Assembly (NCBI GenBank): GCA_030595135.1
Contig: JAUVDU010000142.1
Coordinates: 1 to 5,463 of the forward strand
Source: Deltaproteobacteria bacterium
Lineage (GTDB): Bacteria > Desulfobacterota > Anaeroferrophillalia > Anaeroferrophillales > Tharpellaceae
Direction: 5' to 3'
DNA length: 5,463 bases
A program made the position numbers and the translations under genes. The notes beneath the pieces are model-generated. The model was not told the origin of the DNA. It saw nothing but the letters and a program-made list of their open reading frames with translations, and searched no databases. How positions within the stretch are numbered: the first letter of the stretch is position 1; each line of letters begins with the position of its first letter. Shown piece after piece: positions 4,018 through 5,463 of this stretch.

Positions 4018-5463
4018 TCAGACTCGGGGATAACCTGCAACTGAAATAATCTTTTCCGCGAGCCGGTCACGAACGGAAATCGTATCAAATGGCGTTAGCC
4101 GGCAGAATTTTTCAAAGACGATAAGCTTTCTTTTTAACTGTCCGGGAGTAACCACAACGCCGATAACTTCACGGCCCCAGGTACGAAGGCGTTCCATGGC
4201 GGCCGGAAAGTAGTTCAAAAGAGCCTGCGAGCGCCAGTCGTCAACGCTGACAGAGCCTTTTTCGAGTCGTAACCGGGCGCTTTCAAGGGCATAATACTCA
4301 CTAATCATATCTGCGAGCAGAGCCAGAAGTTCCTGGCGTTCACCGATATCTTTGAAATGTTTTTCAACGGCCAAACCGGCGGCCATCAAGACCGCTTTGC
4401 GTGCGCCTTCAAGTTTCTCCCGATACCATGCGGGCTCCCCGACTTTACTTTCAGTCGGTTCATCTTTACTAGAGGTATCAGCTACCTCGTTTTTGAGATT
4501 TTCCAGAACCCGCATCAGAGGCAGATCACCCGACAAAGCCCGGCGCAGAAGCATGCCCGGAATCAGGAGGCGATTGATCTCATTAGTACCTTCAAAAATC
4601 CGGTTAATCCGAGCGTCGCGATAGAGACGTTCGGCCGGATACTCCCGGCTGTAACCGTAGCCGCCAAAAATCTGCAGGTTCTCATCGACAACATAGTCAA
4701 CCATCTCGGAAGCATAGACTTTAACGATTGAACACTCAATCGCATACTCCCCAATCCCTTTCATAGCCTGTAGTGAGGTCTCTTCGGCCGACCCTTCGAT
4801 CCCTTCCAGAATATCATCAATCAGGCCGACGGTTCGATAGACCAGACTTTCGGTAACAAAAATTCGACTCGCCATTTCGGCTATCTTTTTTCGTATGAGA
4901 CCAAATTCGGTGAGAGATTTATTGAATTGTTTTCTCTCTAACCCATATTTGACCGCGTATTCAAGGGCCAGTTTGGCCAATCCGAGAGATCCGGCTCCCA
5001 GCTTGTAACGACCGACATTGAGAACGTTAAAAGCGATCAGGTGACCTTTGCCGATCTCGCCAAGAAGATTTTCGACCGGCACCTTGGCATCCTCAAGAAT
5101 CACAGCGGCCGTCGACGACCCCTTGATTCCAAGTTTAAGCTCTTCGGGAGCGATCGAGACCCCGGGCATATCTCTCTCGACAATAAAAGCCGTAAAATCT
5201 TTACCGCCAATTTTGGCAAAAATAATAAAGGTTTTTGCCCATTTGGCACTGGTGATAAACTGTTTAGTACCATTAAGCAGATAAAATTTTCCATCTTCGC
5301 TTAAAGTGGCTGATGTTTTAGCAGCCAAGGCATCGGAACCTGAACCCGGTTCGGTCAGGCAGTAGGCTCCTATCTCACCCTCAGCTAAACCCGGCAGGTA
5401 CTTCGCCTTTTGCTCTTTATTACCATGAAAGACGATCGGCAAGGTTGCAATACAGGTATGATT
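4018..5463 (-). CDS. Acyl-CoA dehydrogenase, long VLCAD/FadE type, N terminus outside the window
   Basis: 481 residues are visible; the frame stays open to the right edge, so the true start lies beyond it (an in-frame TTG at 5442 is only an internal Leu codon). It oxidises acyl-CoA to trans-2-enoyl-CoA with FAD, the first step of beta-oxidation, passing electrons to ETF. Visible parts: the middle beta domain with YCLTEPGSGSDA (visible residues 34-45), the helical domain with QIFGGYGYSREYPAERLYRDARI, and the catalytic Glu in RIFEGTNEINR (visible residue 291). A further roughly 170 residues follow that helix bundle, as in VLCAD/ACAD9 and the roughly 590-residue Bacillus FadE type rather than 380-residue short-chain enzymes; a linker rich in Ser, Glu and Lys joins this extension. 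About 110 N-terminal residues are probably missing. Substrate chain length is inferred. No clear terminator follows except possibly repeat copy 2. Confidence 0.93.
   Translation of the reverse strand, partial: NHTCIATLPIVFHGNKEQKAKYLPGLAEGEIGAYCLTEPGSGSDALAAKTSATLSEDGKFYLLNGTKQFITSAKWAKTFIIFAKIGGKDFTAFIVERDMPGVSIAPEELKLGIKGSSTAAVILEDAKVPVENLLGEIGKGHLIAFNVLNVGRYKLGAGSLGLAKLALEYAVKYGLERKQFNKSLTEFGLIRKKIAEMASRIFVTESLVYRTVGLIDDILEGIEGSAEETSLQAMKGIGEYAIECSIVKVYASEMVDYVVDENLQIFGGYGYSREYPAERLYRDARINRIFEGTNEINRLLIPGMLLRRALSGDLPLMRVLENLKNEVADTSSKDEPTESKVGEPAWYREKLEGARKAVLMAAGLAVEKHFKDIGERQELLALLADMISEYYALESARLRLEKGSVSVDDWRSQALLNYFPAAMERLRTWGREVIGVVVTPGQLKRKLIVFEKFCRLTPFDTISVRDRLAEKIISVAGYPRV

Noticed and set aside
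5440..5442. TTG as the start of the acyl-CoA dehydrogenase
   Set aside because: The frame continues open to the edge with residues (NHTCIAT) that fit the conserved family sequence before LPIVFHG; the codon is an internal leucine.
1..5463. CRISPR array, tRNA, rRNA or transposase gene
   Set aside because: No regularly spaced direct repeats, no tRNA-like cloverleaf or rRNA core sequence was noticed, and no transposase-like protein is encoded in any plausible frame.

Overview
The window looks like part of a bacterial chromosome of moderate GC content, probably from an anaerobe. The main hint is a two-iron superoxide reductase (desulfoferrodoxin), an enzyme typical of strict and microaerotolerant anaerobes such as Desulfobacterota and related lineages. 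The genus cannot be named from the sequence. Every gene I can support lies on the minus strand, so transcription runs from right to left.

From right to left the layout is as follows. (1) A long acyl-CoA dehydrogenase of the VLCAD/FadE type enters from the right edge and ends at 4018. (2) A short element with perfect 12-bp terminal inverted repeats (3914-4002) follows it. (3) A single-gene unit for desulfoferrodoxin (3435-3815) has its own consensus-like promoter and a strong 17-bp hairpin terminator (3372-3408). (4) An organoarsenical/arsenic-type resistance operon starts at a promoter near 3364. Its order is ArsP/COG0701-type permease, ArsE-like mini-thioredoxin, a second copy of the repeat element, ArsF-like extracytoplasmic thioredoxin-fold protein, ArsG-like CcdA-family membrane protein, ArsR-family repressor, and the first codons of a probable CGGC-domain protein that leaves the left edge.

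The operon logic fits detoxification of aromatic or trivalent organoarsenicals. ArsE and ArsF carry CXXC motifs, and ArsG carries two conserved membrane cysteines, so the three could form a thiol electron relay from cytoplasm to outside, like DsbD in pieces. The permease and ArsG are candidate exporters. The ArsR protein has cysteine pairs suited to sensing As(III), and an inverted repeat lying across the -10 box of the permease promoter is a good candidate for its operator. Gene junctions are tight: a TGATG overlap, and stop codons embedded in ribosome binding sites. The exception is the 155-bp arsE-arsF gap, which is mostly filled by the repeat element.

The least expected observation is the repeat itself. 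There are two diverged copies (127 and 89 bp) sharing TAACTATTCAGC-type ends, flanked by TA, each sitting at or just past the 3' end of a gene. One copy supplies the last codons and the stop codon of arsE. No tRNA, rRNA, CRISPR array or transposase gene was seen.
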